34,709 nt of DNA from an uncultured Paraglaciecola sp. (GCF_913058035.1 NZ_CAJXPA010000026.1:1-34709), one strand, 5' to 3'. Shown: positions 8,056 to 17,328, counted from the first letter of the stretch. Notes: a model not told the origin generated them from the letters alone. A program made the numbers and translations.

Positions 8056-9408
8056 ATGAGTCAAGCTAAAGTATTGATAGTAGAGGACGATGCAGGCCTA
8101 AGAGAAGCTCTAGTTGATACGTTACTTCTTGCTGGTTACCAAGTAATTGAGGCCAACAGTGGTGAACAAGCTATGGTTAAGTTGTCTGAACAATCAGTCG
8201 ATTTAGTGGTCAGTGATATTCAAATGGGTGGTATGAGTGGTTTATCATTACTCAAAAATATAAAAAATAAATATCCTAATTTAGCAATACTTTTAATGAC
8301 AGCTTACGCCACAATTGATGACGCTGTGCAGGCTATGCGCGATGGTGCTACCGATTATTTGTCAAAGCCTTTTGCCCCCGAAGTACTACTTAATTTAGTT
8401 GGCCGTTATGCTCCTGCAAAAAAAGTAGAATCACGCACCCCAGTGGCAGATGATCCAAGCAGTTTACAGCTACTAAGTTTAGCAAAAAAAGTGGCTAGGT
8501 CAGAAGCAACTGTTATGGTCTTAGGCCCTAGCGGTTCTGGTAAGGAAGTACTAGCACGCTATATTCATGATCAGTCCAGTCGAAGTAAACAAGTATTTGT
8601 GGCTATTAACTGCGCGGCTATTCCAGAAAACATGTTGGAAGCAACATTGTTTGGTTATGAAAAAGGTGCTTTTACCGGAGCAATACAAGCATGTCCGGGT
8701 AAATTTGAACAGGCGCAAGGTGGTACTATTCTTCTCGATGAAATCAGTGAGATGGATTTAAATTTACAAGTCAAATTATTACGTGTGTTGCAAGAAAAAG
8801 AAGTTGAAAGACTAGGTGGACGAAAAACTATCTCTTTGGATGTGAGAATTATTGCGACTAGCAACCGTAATCTAAAACAGACTGTCAACGCGGGTGAATT
8901 TAGGGAAGATTTATACTATCGCTTAAACGTATTCCCTTTAACTTGGTTACCCCTCGATAAAAGAGGTGGTGATATTATTCCTTTAGCCACACACTTAATC
9001 GAACGTCATTGCCAAAAACAAGGTTGCGAAATATCTAAGTTAACTGCGTCTGGTCGCAGCAAATTGTTACAACACAACTGGCCAGGTAATGTACGAGAAC
9101 TAGAAAACGTGATCCAGCGGGCACTGATTTTATCTGACGGCAATCAAATTGATGCTGAAGATTTAATGATTGAACAAGATATATCGACGTTGACTCATAT
9201 CCCACGGATTGGTGCTGAGAAAGTTGAAGACGAGAATAGCAAATTGGGTTCAGAATTACGTCAGCAAGAACATCAAATTATTCTTGATACTTTGCAAAGT
9301 TGTAAAGGCAGACGTAAGGATGTGGCCGAGAGATTGGGCATTAGTCCGAGAACTTTACGCTATAAACTTGCTAAAATGCGTGAAGTAGGTATTGAATTAC
9401 CTGCCTAG
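8056..9408 (+). CDS. flrC: Sigma-54-dependent response regulator FlrC (FleR family)
   Basis: NtrC-type activator of 450 residues, partner of FlrB, expected to switch on later sigma-54 flagellar genes (hook, basal body, major flagellin). The receiver domain occupies residues 4-120 with the acidic pair D11/D12, phosphoacceptor D54 and K104. The AAA+ domain has Walker A GPSGSGKE (157-164), the GAFTGA loop (204-209) and Walker B TILLDE. The C-terminal Fis-type helix-turn-helix is seen in GRRKDVAERLGISPRTLRYKL. The frame is open for 58 more codons upstream within flrB, but that segment does not resemble the family. ATG 8056 directly begins the receiver and has a GGAAG Shine-Dalgarno eight bases before it, which decides the start. 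Confidence 0.94.
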   Translation: MSQAKVLIVEDDAGLREALVDTLLLAGYQVIEANSGEQAMVKLSEQSVDLVVSDIQMGGMSGLSLLKNIKNKYPNLAILLMTAYATIDDAVQAMRDGATDYLSKPFAPEVLLNLVGRYAPAKKVESRTPVADDPSSLQLLSLAKKVARSEATVMVLGPSGSGKEVLARYIHDQSSRSKQVFVAINCAAIPENMLEATLFGYEKGAFTGAIQACPGKFEQAQGGTILLDEISEMDLNLQVKLLRVLQEKEVERLGGRKTISLDVRIIATSNRNLKQTVNAGEFREDLYYRLNVFPLTWLPLDKRGGDIIPLATHLIERHCQKQGCEISKLTASGRSKLLQHNWPGNVRELENVIQRALILSDGNQIDAEDLMIEQDISTLTHIPRIGAEKVEDENSKLGSELRQQEHQIILDTLQSCKGRRKDVAERLGISPRTLRYKLAKMREVGIELPA

Positions 9409-9443
9409 TAATCCGTTTATAACGTTTCAGCTATTATCTTTTT

Positions 9444-9482
9444 AAAAACCAAAACCACCTTTAATGGTGGTTTTTGGTTTTT
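9444..9482 (+). terminator. Strong intrinsic terminator after flrC
   Basis: A long hairpin in which ACCAAAACCACC-type sequence pairs with GGTGGTTTTTGGT around a six-base TTTAAT loop, with A-rich 5' and T-rich 3' flanks. It lies 35 bases after the flrC stop. The A/T flanks make it likely to work in both directions. It separates flrBC from the fliE operon. The whole gap 9409-9712 holds this terminator, then an AT-rich stretch with the FlrA-like box, then the fliE promoter. Confidence 0.88.
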
Positions 9483-9547
9483 AACTGATTTAAATGATTT
9501 TGCAAAGTATGAAGAATATATTGAGCTATATTGTTGTTGTATCGATT

Positions 9548-9561
9548 GTCAAGAATATGAC
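9548..9561 (+). promoter_or_regulatory. FlrA/FleQ-box-like palindrome upstream of fliE
   Basis: GTCAAGAATATGAC again has the GTCA-N6-TGAC form, extended by one base pair each side (TGTCA...TGACA). It is centred about 85 bases upstream of the -24 element at 9639. It shares arrangement with the box before flrB, which supports common control by FlrA. Confidence 0.6.
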
Positions 9562-9638
9562 ACCATAATATGTGTTAATTATGAATTTAACATGCTGAAT
9601 TTATTGACTATTTTCTGTTGTTACCTTTACTTACTTTT

Positions 9639-9654
9639 TGGCACTTACCTTGCA
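9639..9654 (+). promoter_or_regulatory. Sigma-54 promoter of the fliE operon
   Basis: TGGCACTTACCTTGCA is a near-perfect sigma-54 -24/-12 element with the required 10 bases between GG and GC. Predicted transcription start is near 9665, giving a leader of about 48 bases before fliE ATG 9713. Confidence 0.88.
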
Positions 9655-9712
9655 AAAGATGTAGGCAGTTAACTCAAATTACAAATTACGTCTTTTGCAA
9701 GCGGAGCATCTT

Positions 9713-10039
9713 ATGGATATCAAAGCACAGTCACTTTATAAAGAAATGCAGGGCATGGCTTCGGAGACGCAACTGGGATTAGGTCAGCCCAATGCTATTC
9801 AGGGTAATCCTACTTCAGAAAATTTTGCTGATTTACTTAGTAATGCCATTGGCAATGTTAATGATATGCAGTTGGAGTCGAAAAGGCAGACTATGGCATT
9901 TGAAATGGGCGACAAAAGTTTAAGTTTAGCTGATGTAATGATAGCAAAAGAGAAGTCAGGCATTGCATTCGAAGCAACTATTCAAGTACGAAACAAAGTG
10001 CTTGACGCCTACAAACAAATTATGAATATGCCAGTTTAG
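9713..10039 (+). CDS. fliE: Flagellar hook-basal body complex protein FliE
   Basis: Small protein of 108 residues that joins the MS ring to the proximal rod; it is one of the first substrates of the flagellar exporter. The length fits the family (about 100-110). The C-terminal half (KSGIAFEATIQVRNKVLDAY followed by KQIMNMPV) is the conserved FliE helix that ends in the typical hydrophobic tail. The frame opens six codons earlier at a TTG, but ATG 9713 has a GGAG Shine-Dalgarno seven bases upstream and is preferred. It leads the operon after the sigma-54 promoter at 9639. Its stop codon overlaps the AGGAG ribosome-binding site of fliF. Confidence 0.93.
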   Translation: MDIKAQSLYKEMQGMASETQLGLGQPNAIQGNPTSENFADLLSNAIGNVNDMQLESKRQTMAFEMGDKSLSLADVMIAKEKSGIAFEATIQVRNKVLDAYKQIMNMPV

Positions 10040-10049
10040 GAGCTAACTA

Positions 10050-11750
10050 GTGGCTGAAGCAGCAGGTACAGAACTGGCAATGAGTGATATGAGTACGGAT
10101 ATGTACTCAGATGACGCAGGTGCAGAACAAAAATCTGGTTTTATGGACTCAATTGGTAGTACCGATATTGTGCGCCAAATTACTTTAATCATCGCCTTAG
10201 TAATATGTGTGGCGATTGCAGTGTTTATATTGATTTGGGCCAATGAGCCAGATTATCGACCCTTGGCTAGGATGGAAACACAAGAATTAATTGAAACTCT
10301 TGACTACCTCGACGGAGCACAAATTGATTATCGTTTAGAGGGTAATACTGTCTACGTTAGTAGTGAGCAATATCAAGTAATCAAATTAGGCATGACACGT
10401 CAAGGCATCACCCAAGGTAATACGGCGGGTGTAGATATCATCATGCAAGATATGGGGTTTGGTGTAAGTCAGCGAGTCGAAAAAGTTCGTTTGAAACATG
10501 CTAGGGAACAACAAATCGCCAGAACTATTGAAGAAATGACGGCTGTTTCACGAGCAAAAGTGTTGTTAGCATTGCCTAAAGAAAATGTATTTGCTCGTCG
10601 AGAGAAAAAAGCCAGTGCAACAGTTGTTGTAACCACCCGGCGTGGGTCGATGATTTCAAGCGGTGAAGTTAATTCTATCGTTGATATTGTCGCCTCAGCA
10701 GTGCAGGGTCTGGAGCCTGACCGAGTGACAGTGACTAACAGCAATGGTCGATTGTTAAATTCGGGCTCGCAAGGGGCTGAGTCTGCCCGTTCTCGCAAAG
10801 AATACGATTTAGAGAAAAAACGTGAAAGTGCCTACATTGAGAAAATCGATTCAATTCTTATTCCTGTATTAGGTCTAGGCAACTATACAGCACAAGCTGA
10901 TGTGAGTATGGATTTTACCTCAGTAGAGCAAACACAGCGAAGCTATAACCCAGACCTACCTGCCATTCGCAGCGAAATGACGACAGAAGAAAATAGTGTG
11001 GGCGGTTTTATTGCGGGCATACCTGGAGCACTTACCAATCAACCCCCTGCAGACGCTAATATTCCCGAACGTGCCAATGGTAGTTCAACCCAGCAAAGCC
11101 CCGGACGAAGTCATAAAGAGGAGACTCGCAATTACGAGCTAGACACCACTGTAAGTTATACTAAACAACAAGTGGGTATGATCCGCCGTTTAAGTGTTTC
11201 CGTTGCATTGGATTATGTGACCACCACTGCTGCAGATGGTACAGAGTCAATTGCACCTAGAGCGCAGGCTGAATTATTGGATATTCGCCGCCTATTGCAA
11301 GGTGGTATTGGATTTGACGTGACCCGTGGCGATTCTTTAGAAGTGGTAAGCATCCCATTTAATCGTGAGGATGAATATACAGTTATTGATGTTCCATTCT
11401 GGGAAGACCCTAGATTTTTACCTTTGATTAAACTTGGTGGCGGTATTTTTATTATCGCTTTGCTTATTTTGGTGGTCGTGCGGCCTATGGTACGTAAACT
11501 AATTAATCCTGATGGTTTAAAATCAGATGAAGTTGGTGCGGATCAAGGGCTAGATTTGGGAGATGAGACGATTAGTCTGTTGGGAGATGAGTTCGACGAA
11601 TCTCAGGTCGGATTTGCAGCAGACGGTACTTTTATGTTGCCAGATCTGCATAAAGATGAAGATATATTAAAAGCAGTTCGGGCGCTAGTAGCAAATGAGC
11701 CAGAGTTGTCTTCACAAGTTGTAAAAAACTGGATGATGCTTGATGATTAA
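10050..11750 (+). CDS. fliF: Flagellar MS-ring protein FliF
   Basis: Inner-membrane protein of 566 residues that forms the MS ring, the base on which rod, switch and export apparatus are built. The first transmembrane segment covers about residues 43-63 and the second about 457-477, framing a large periplasmic ring-building region (YscJ/FliF domain, with EEMTAVSRAKVLLALPKEN typical). The cytoplasmic C-terminus, rich in acidic residues, ends in an amphipathic helix (ILKAVRALVANEPELSSQVV) and KNWMMLDD, the FliG-binding tail. The start is GTG 10050 with AGGAG eight bases before. The N-terminal 40 residues are polar and acidic. Confidence 0.96.
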   Translation: MAEAAGTELAMSDMSTDMYSDDAGAEQKSGFMDSIGSTDIVRQITLIIALVICVAIAVFILIWANEPDYRPLARMETQELIETLDYLDGAQIDYRLEGNTVYVSSEQYQVIKLGMTRQGITQGNTAGVDIIMQDMGFGVSQRVEKVRLKHAREQQIARTIEEMTAVSRAKVLLALPKENVFARREKKASATVVVTTRRGSMISSGEVNSIVDIVASAVQGLEPDRVTVTNSNGRLLNSGSQGAESARSRKEYDLEKKRESAYIEKIDSILIPVLGLGNYTAQADVSMDFTSVEQTQRSYNPDLPAIRSEMTTEENSVGGFIAGIPGALTNQPPADANIPERANGSSTQQSPGRSHKEETRNYELDTTVSYTKQQVGMIRRLSVSVALDYVTTTAADGTESIAPRAQAELLDIRRLLQGGIGFDVTRGDSLEVVSIPFNREDEYTVIDVPFWEDPRFLPLIKLGGGIFIIALLILVVVRPMVRKLINPDGLKSDEVGADQGLDLGDETISLLGDEFDESQVGFAADGTFMLPDLHKDEDILKAVRALVANEPELSSQVVKNWMMLDD

Positions 11751-11787
11751 GCTTACACTTAACATCTGTTATTTTGAGGGTTAGATC

Positions 11788-12822
11788 GTGGCTGAAGAAC
11801 AAAGTAAAACGTCTGGTTATGACGTAAGTAAGTTAGAGGGTGTTGATAAGGCCGCCATATTGCTACTTAGTTTAACTGAAGATGATGCGGCGCAAATACT
11901 TAAACATTTAGAGCCTAAGGAGGTGCAAAGACTGGGCTCCGCCATGGCAAAAATTGATGATATGACCCAGTTAAAAATTACTGCAGTGCATAAACATTTT
12001 ATTGAAGAAATTCAAAATTACAGCACTATTGGTTTTCAAAGCACAGACTTTGTGAAACGTGCACTTACCTCTGCACTAGGTGAAGATAAAGCGGCTAATT
12101 TAATTGACCAGATTTTAATGGGTACCGGTGCCAAAGGTTTAGACTCTCTGAAGTGGATGGATTCAAAACAAGTAGCAAGCATTATCCGTAATGAGCACCC
12201 ACAAATACAAACTATCGTTATGTCATACTTAGATGCAGACCAGTCGGCAGAAATTCTTAGTCAATTCCCAGAAAAAGTACGTTTGGATCTAATGATGAGA
12301 GTCGCTAATTTGGAGGAAGTGCAACCTGCTGCATTACAAGAATTGAACGAAATTATGGAGAAACAATTTGCCGGTCAAGCGGGTACGCAAGCCGCTAAGA
12401 TGGGTGGTTTGAAGTCTGCTGCAGATATCATGAATTACCTTGACACAAATATCGAAGGTCAGTTAATGGATGCTATTCGCGAACAGGACGAAGAAATGAG
12501 TCAACAAATTCAAGACCTGATGTTTGTGTTTGATAATTTAGTCGATGTTGATGATAGAGCAATCCAAACTATTTTGCGTGAAGTGCAACAAGATGCCCTA
12601 CTCAAAGCAATCAAAGGTGCAGAAACCGAACTCAAAGATAAAATCACTAAAAATATGTCTAAACGAGCAGCTGAAATGTTGCTTGATGATCTTGAAGCTA
12701 TGGGCCCTGTGCGTGTTAGTGAAGTAGAAACTGCACAGAAAGAAATTCTCTCAATAGCTAGACGTTTGGCTGATGCGGGTGAAATCATGTTAGGTGGTGG
12801 TGGTGGTGATGAATTCTTGTGA
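11788..12822 (+). CDS. fliG: Flagellar motor switch protein FliG
   Basis: Rotor protein of 344 residues in the C ring. The N-terminal domain binds FliF, the middle domain contains the EHPQ motif (NEHPQIQTIVMSYL) that contacts FliM, and the C-terminal domain carries charged torque residues that face the MotA/PomA stator (seen in DDRAIQTILREVQQDALLKA). A short glycine run (GGGGGD) precedes the last residues EFL, a small species-level feature. The start is GTG 11788 behind a GAGGG Shine-Dalgarno, 37 bases after fliF. Confidence 0.96.
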   Translation: MAEEQSKTSGYDVSKLEGVDKAAILLLSLTEDDAAQILKHLEPKEVQRLGSAMAKIDDMTQLKITAVHKHFIEEIQNYSTIGFQSTDFVKRALTSALGEDKAANLIDQILMGTGAKGLDSLKWMDSKQVASIIRNEHPQIQTIVMSYLDADQSAEILSQFPEKVRLDLMMRVANLEEVQPAALQELNEIMEKQFAGQAGTQAAKMGGLKSAADIMNYLDTNIEGQLMDAIREQDEEMSQQIQDLMFVFDNLVDVDDRAIQTILREVQQDALLKAIKGAETELKDKITKNMSKRAAEMLLDDLEAMGPVRVSEVETAQKEILSIARRLADAGEIMLGGGGGDEFL

Positions 12823-12855
12823 TCAAGCTGATAATGGCTCCGAGGTATGTAAAGC

Positions 12856-13686
12856 ATGAGCATTGATGAGCGAGATGATAAACAAATAAATGATCAAATA
12901 AATGGTCAAAAAGAAGTTCAAAAAGATGAGATTATAGCGTGGGATTTACCTTACATAGAAGACATCAATCAAACTACCGATGAACTTACCACAAATGCTT
13001 TTAATCGTAAGTCAAATTGGAAATATGAGCCGCCAGAAGTTGAAATAGAAATATCACCACCCACAGCAGAAGAGATTGAGTCAATTAGAGATGCGGCTCA
13101 TGCCGAAGGATATAACCAAGGACAACAAGAAGGCCATACCGAGGGTTACGATGAAGGGTTGACCAAGGGCCATGAAGAAGGTTTGGCAAAAGGAATAGAA
13201 GAGGGCACATCACAGGGACTAGCCTCTGGCGAAGAACAAGTTCAACAACACATAACTAATTGGGTCACGTTAATTGAAAGTATTCAAAATCCTGTCGCTA
13301 GAGTAGAAGAAGCCTTAGAAAAAGAATTAGTTTTATTAGCTGTGAGTCTTGCTAAAAGCGTTATACGTAGTGAGGTCAAAACCAATACGGATCTTATTTT
13401 TCAGGCAATTAGTGAAGGCTTAAAAGCATTACCTATTCAAGAGAAACATTATCAAATTCATTTAAACCCAGAAGATATCAAGCTGGTTAATAATCATTTT
13501 AGTCCAGAAGAAATTATTAAACATCGTTGGGATTTGATTGAATCACCTGATTTGTCAGCGGGCGGGTGTGAAATTATTACTCAATCGAATGCCGTAGACA
13601 TTACTGTAGAACGTCGAGTTAAAGACGTGATTGATAAATTCTTATTAGAACAAGGTCTGAGTCATATTAGTGAAAGCGATCAGTAG
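12856..13686 (+). CDS. fliH: Flagellar export ATPase regulator FliH
   Basis: Stator-like partner of the FliI ATPase, 276 residues. Residues about 83-125 form a run of GxxxG-type repeats (GYNQG, EGHTEG, DEGLTKG, EEGLAKG, EEGTSQG), a hallmark of FliH helices. A C-terminal domain related to V/F-ATPase subunit E/delta follows. The N-terminal 60 residues are acidic and variable; they include the IAWDLPYIED segment, similar to the conserved tryptophan region that docks on FliN or FlhA. The gene begins at ATG 12856 with GAGG 11 bases upstream and ends three bases before fliI. Confidence 0.92.
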   Translation: MSIDERDDKQINDQINGQKEVQKDEIIAWDLPYIEDINQTTDELTTNAFNRKSNWKYEPPEVEIEISPPTAEEIESIRDAAHAEGYNQGQQEGHTEGYDEGLTKGHEEGLAKGIEEGTSQGLASGEEQVQQHITNWVTLIESIQNPVARVEEALEKELVLLAVSLAKSVIRSEVKTNTDLIFQAISEGLKALPIQEKHYQIHLNPEDIKLVNNHFSPEEIIKHRWDLIESPDLSAGGCEIITQSNAVDITVERRVKDVIDKFLLEQGLSHISESDQ

Positions 13687-13689
13687 ATT

Positions 13690-15024
13690 ATGACCAGTAA
13701 CCTGTTAGACCGGATAAAACGTCTCAAAGACCAAGTGCCACAAGTGCCTATTGTTGCTTGTGGCAAGCTAGTTCGTGGTATTGGGCTGACGCTTGAGGCT
13801 GTAGGTTGCCAAATGCCTGTTGGTAGTCAGTGTCTGATCCAAACGATGGAAGGTGAAATTGAAGCCGAGGTGGTCGGTTTTGCAGAAAATATAACGTATT
13901 TAATGCCCACTGAAGCAGTCAAAGGAATAGTGCCTGGCTCACGTGTGCAACCGCTCAACCGTGAACAAGGTTTGGCCGTTGGTATGGAATTACTCGGCAG
14001 AGTAGTCGATGGTAATGGTCAGCCCTTGGATGGCTTAGGTCCTATTAAGGCAGAAAAACGTGTGCCTCTTTCCCGCCCCCCGATGAATCCTCTTTTACGT
14101 AAACCTATCACTCAGCCATTAGATGTAGGGGTCAGAGCGATCAACTCAATCGTGACTGTGGGGTTAGGTCAGCGTATGGGACTTTTTGCGGGTAGTGGTG
14201 TGGGTAAAAGTGTATTGATGGGAATGATGACCAGAGGAACCGCTGCGGATATTGTTGTTGTTGGATTAGTAGGTGAACGTGGCAGGGAAGTAAAAGAATT
14301 TATTCAAGATATCCTAGGCGAAGAAGAACGTAAAAAGTCTGTTGTAGTAGCAGCGCCAGCAGATACCTCTCCACTTATGCGACTTAAAGGCTGTGAAACA
14401 GCAGTAACTATTGCTGAATACTTCCGAGATAAAGGATTAAACGTATTATTACTTATCGATTCTTTGACACGTTACGCTATGGCACAGCGAGAAATTGCCC
14501 TTGCTGTAGGTGAACCTCCCGCTACTAAGGGTTACCCACCCTCAGTATTTGCTAGATTACCTGCACTGGTTGAGCGAGCGGGCAATGGCAGTGAAGAACA
14601 AGGTTCTATTACTGCTTTTTATACAGTATTGACAGAAGGTGATGATTTACAAGACCCAATCGCTGATGCGGCAAGAGCTATTTTAGACGGACATATTGTA
14701 CTTTCTAGAGATTTAGCTGATTCAGGTCATTATCCTGCAATTGATATCGAGGCTTCTATAAGCCGTGTTATGCCCATGGTGGTGCCGGAAGAGCATGTTC
14801 AAGGGGCGCGGCGTATCCGTCAAGTGTATTCGAATTACCAGCGAAACCGTGACTTGATTAGTATTGGGGCTTACACCAAAGGCACCGACCCAAGGATTGA
14901 CTTGGCGATAAATGCTGAGCCTGCTATCAACGCATTTTTGCAACAAGGCATGACACAGATTATAGACTTTGAGCATAGCACCGCTGATATGGCCACATTA
15001 AGTGGTGGGTTAGGTAAGGGATAA
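13690..15024 (+). CDS. fliI: Flagellar protein export ATPase FliI
   Basis: ATPase of 444 residues, related to the F1 beta subunit, that helps unload and unfold flagellar export substrates. Walker A AGSGVGKS is at residues 167-174; Walker B lies in [20 protein letters not shown], and the [13 protein letters not shown] motif is typical of type III export ATPases. The N-terminal 20 residues would bind FliH. It is nearly abutted to fliH (three-base gap), in keeping with their fixed complex. The end of the protein is shorter than in some relatives, stopping soon after [14 protein letters not shown]; the frame is intact with no sign of a frameshift. Confidence 0.96.
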   Translation: MTSNLLDRIKRLKDQVPQVPIVACGKLVRGIGLTLEAVGCQMPVGSQCLIQTMEGEIEAEVVGFAENITYLMPTEAVKGIVPGSRVQPLNREQGLAVGMELLGRVVDGNGQPLDGLGPIKAEKRVPLSRPPMNPLLRKPITQPLDVGVRAINSIVTVGLGQRMGLFAGSGVGKSVLMGMMTRGTAADIVVVGLVGERGREVKEFIQDILGEEERKKSVVVAAPADTSPLMRLKGCETAVTIAEYFRDKGLNVLLLIDSLTRYAMAQREIALAVGEPPATKGYPPSVFARLPALVERAGNGSEEQGSITAFYTVLTEGDDLQDPIADAARAILDGHIVLSRDLADSGHYPAIDIEASISRVMPMVVPEEHVQGARRIRQVYSNYQRNRDLISIGAYTKGTDPRIDLAINAEPAINAFLQQGMTQIIDFEHSTADMATLSGGLGKG

Positions 15025-15042
15025 ATTAATGTAACCAACAAT

Positions 15043-15063
15043 AATACGACTAATTATCGTATT
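15043..15063 (+). repeat. Intraoperon hairpin between fliI and fliJ
   Basis: AATACGA (15043-15049) and TCGTATT (15057-15063) pair perfectly around a seven-base loop. No T tract follows; an AGGAA ribosome-binding site for fliJ comes immediately after. It may affect mRNA processing or fliJ translation, but it is weak and unproven. Confidence 0.4.
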
Positions 15064-15079
15064 TATAGGAACTTAACTG

Positions 15080-15514
15080 ATGGCTCAATCTCAACTTCAA
15101 GTGGTCGCAGACTGGGAGCGGCGTAAAGAACAGAAATTAGTGCAGGTTTTTCAATTAGCGCAGCAGTTTGCCCAAGATCATAAACAAAAACTTTCTGGAC
15201 TAGAAAATTACCGCCTAGATTATTTACGACAGGCCCAACAGCGAGCAAAGGAAGGAGTTGGGAGTGTTACCTTCGGTCAACATCAACAATTTATTGGCAA
15301 GCTAGATAAGGCCTGTGAAATGCAAGTTAACACTTTAAGTCAAGCGATAAGGGTTGCAGACCAGAGACATATGCAATGGTTAGCACAACAGCGCAAACGT
15401 AAAGCGGTAGAAATGTTGTTGGACAAACAACACAAAGCAAAATTAAAACGAGAAGATAAACTGGAACAAATAATGCTGGACGAATTATCATTACAAAAAT
15501 TTATGCGCAAGTGA
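15080..15514 (+). CDS. fliJ: Flagellar export chaperone/stalk FliJ
   Basis: Coiled-coil protein of 144 residues, the size usual for FliJ. In the family it forms the stalk through the FliI hexamer, similar to the gamma subunit of F1, and contacts FlhA. The sequence is almost entirely helical and rich in Gln, Lys and Arg, with heptad-like spacing. Sequence conservation in FliJ is low, so position directly after fliI is the strongest argument. ATG 15080 follows an AGGAA sequence. It is the last gene before a 180-base gap, so it may end the fliEFGHIJ operon. Confidence 0.88.
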   Translation: MAQSQLQVVADWERRKEQKLVQVFQLAQQFAQDHKQKLSGLENYRLDYLRQAQQRAKEGVGSVTFGQHQQFIGKLDKACEMQVNTLSQAIRVADQRHMQWLAQQRKRKAVEMLLDKQHKAKLKREDKLEQIMLDELSLQKFMRK

Positions 15515-15533
15515 TAACGGCAAGTATATAAGT

Positions 15534-15549
15534 TGGAATGGTCTTTGCT
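15534..15549 (+). promoter_or_regulatory. Candidate sigma-54 promoter of the fliK operon
   Basis: TGGAATGGTCTTTGCT has GG and GC separated by exactly 10 bases and a good TTGCT -12 half; the -24 half departs from consensus at two positions. It sits in the 180-base fliJ-fliK gap, about 145 bases before fliK. No GTCA-N6-TGAC box is visible upstream, so the activator may be FlrC or an unseen FlrA site. Confidence 0.6.
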
Positions 15550-15694
15550 GTTGTCATGCATACATAAACAAATAACTGTAAAATCTGAAGTGTACTTAAT
15601 TTAAAATTTAGCTAATTGAAAATTGCATGTAATAGAAAATAGCTTATAAATTAGTACTTTAGTTTTAATTTGTCAGTTCGATGGATAAAAAATA

Positions 15695-17275
15695 ATGATG
15701 CAACATGTTGCCACAGCCAAATCAGAAGTTGCCGCTTTTGCCACAGGTCCGGATGCCAGTTCAATGACTGAGCCTGAGTTAAATAAACAGTTCGATAAGT
15801 TACTGCAACAATCGAGTGACGAAATAAATAAAGTGTCATCATCAACTCAACCATCCACAAAAATTAAAAGCACTTCAAATAGTCATACAAAAAACTTGAA
15901 TACAGAAACAACAAGCTTGTCAAAAGGCGAGCCTGTTAAGCAATTTACCGTTAAAGATGACAATTTTGATATTGATACTCAAGAATGGGTGTCGTTGGTT
16001 GATAATTTGCAGAAGCTAGCAGATATCGCGCAACTAACAAATTCCTCTATTGGAACGAATAAAGAACAGGTAGTTGACGCACTCATGGTGGGAATAGATG
16101 AGAATTTGTTATTGCAGAATGAACTCACAAAACTTTCGGGAGAGATATCAATCGTTGACGAAGCTGTAGATGAAGTTTTATTGAACCCAAAAAGTTTGAT
16201 GGCTGCAGACTTAACTTTAGATGAAGATAAATCGCTTCTCAAAACTTTACTCATTAATTCTGTAACTGATGAAGCCCATACATTAGACAAATCGGTGCAT
16301 GCTCAACAAGTTGACACTAATTTACCTGCTGTAATTAAAACCGAAAATATGGCCAGTGATAATGATTTAAAAAATATTTTAAATCTGTCTGATAAACAGC
16401 TGGATAGAGTGTTGGAGAATATTGCTCAACGAGTGTTTGATAATAAAAAATCTGCTGAGTCGATAGGTCCTGAAAAGTTTGCTTTGCCGGTTGTTAATGT
16501 AGTTGAATCTTCTTCAAAGGATTTTATTTCTGCGATGAAGTCGGGCTTAGAGGAATTTAAAGAGCAATTGTCTCAGGGTAGAGAGCCAGGAATTGATTTA
16601 AAAGCGATGTTGTCAAATGCGTTATCAAAAACTAATGAGTCTGAAGCTATTTCTAAGGCACCGGTCAATCTAGAACTGGTTGTAAAAAGTGTTTCTCAGG
16701 TGTTAGATTTAGCTCAGTCAATGAATCGTATGATCGAACAAAATCATGAGCAAACTTATAGCGCTTCGCTAAAAGATATTGCCCAAATTCAGGGCGAACA
16801 AAGCAAACAAACTCAATTAAATCAATTTGAGTCTAAGTTTGAAAAAGCCATTAATATAGCTAAACCTGAGGGGCATCAGCAGTTAGCTGAAAAAGTGCGT
16901 TGGATGATGAACACTAAAAACTTAGTGGCTGAGATACGACTCGATCCAGCTGAATTAGGTTCAGTTCATGTTAAAGTTGCACTTTCTGGGGAGTCAGCAA
17001 CTGTAAATTTTGTGGTTCAATCCCAACAAGCACGAGATGCAGTAGACACTGCCACCCCCAAATTAAGAGAAATGTTAGCTGAAAAAGGTATTGAACTTGG
17101 CGAATCCTCAGTACGTCAAGAAAGCGATGATCGACAAGGGCAGGGCGACGGTGAACTATCCGGGCAGAAAAACCATAGCGATGATGGTACTGAAAATACT
17201 GAGTTACCTGAACAAACTTTTGCACAGCAAAATATTATCAACGGGGCCCTAGGCGGGATCGATTATTTTGTTTAG
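15695..17275 (+). CDS. fliK: Flagellar hook-length control protein FliK
   Basis: Exported ruler and substrate-specificity switch of 526 residues. The C-terminal hook-length domain is the recognisable part: LAEKVRWMMNTKNLVAEIRL, then DPAELGSVHVKVAL and VNFVVQSQQARDAV (roughly residues 395-475), which in the family binds FlhB and changes export from rod/hook to filament proteins. The N-terminal ~380 residues are acidic, low in conservation and probably extended, as expected of the ruler part. Glycine- and glutamine-rich sequence follows the domain. Two ATG codons occur in tandem at 15695 and 15698; no strong Shine-Dalgarno decides between them. It appears to start a second operon running fliK to flhB. 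Confidence 0.9.
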   Translation: MMQHVATAKSEVAAFATGPDASSMTEPELNKQFDKLLQQSSDEINKVSSSTQPSTKIKSTSNSHTKNLNTETTSLSKGEPVKQFTVKDDNFDIDTQEWVSLVDNLQKLADIAQLTNSSIGTNKEQVVDALMVGIDENLLLQNELTKLSGEISIVDEAVDEVLLNPKSLMAADLTLDEDKSLLKTLLINSVTDEAHTLDKSVHAQQVDTNLPAVIKTENMASDNDLKNILNLSDKQLDRVLENIAQRVFDNKKSAESIGPEKFALPVVNVVESSSKDFISAMKSGLEEFKEQLSQGREPGIDLKAMLSNALSKTNESEAISKAPVNLELVVKSVSQVLDLAQSMNRMIEQNHEQTYSASLKDIAQIQGEQSKQTQLNQFESKFEKAINIAKPEGHQQLAEKVRWMMNTKNLVAEIRLDPAELGSVHVKVALSGESATVNFVVQSQQARDAVDTATPKLREMLAEKGIELGESSVRQESDDRQGQGDGELSGQKNHSDDGTENTELPEQTFAQQNIINGALGGIDYFV

Positions 17276-17328
17276 TTTGTAATGAAATAGCCTAAAGCCC
17301 TTTGCCAATTTAACTTTGGGGCTGATAA

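Noticed and set aside
12510-12863. Minus-strand frame of 117 codons
   Set aside because: Opposite the end of fliG, serine-rich as expected for reverse-complement reading of coding DNA; not a gene.
13103-13230. GxxxG-rich run in FliH considered as a possible DNA repeat expansion
   Set aside because: Such glycine repeats are a known feature of FliH proteins, and the DNA units are not identical.
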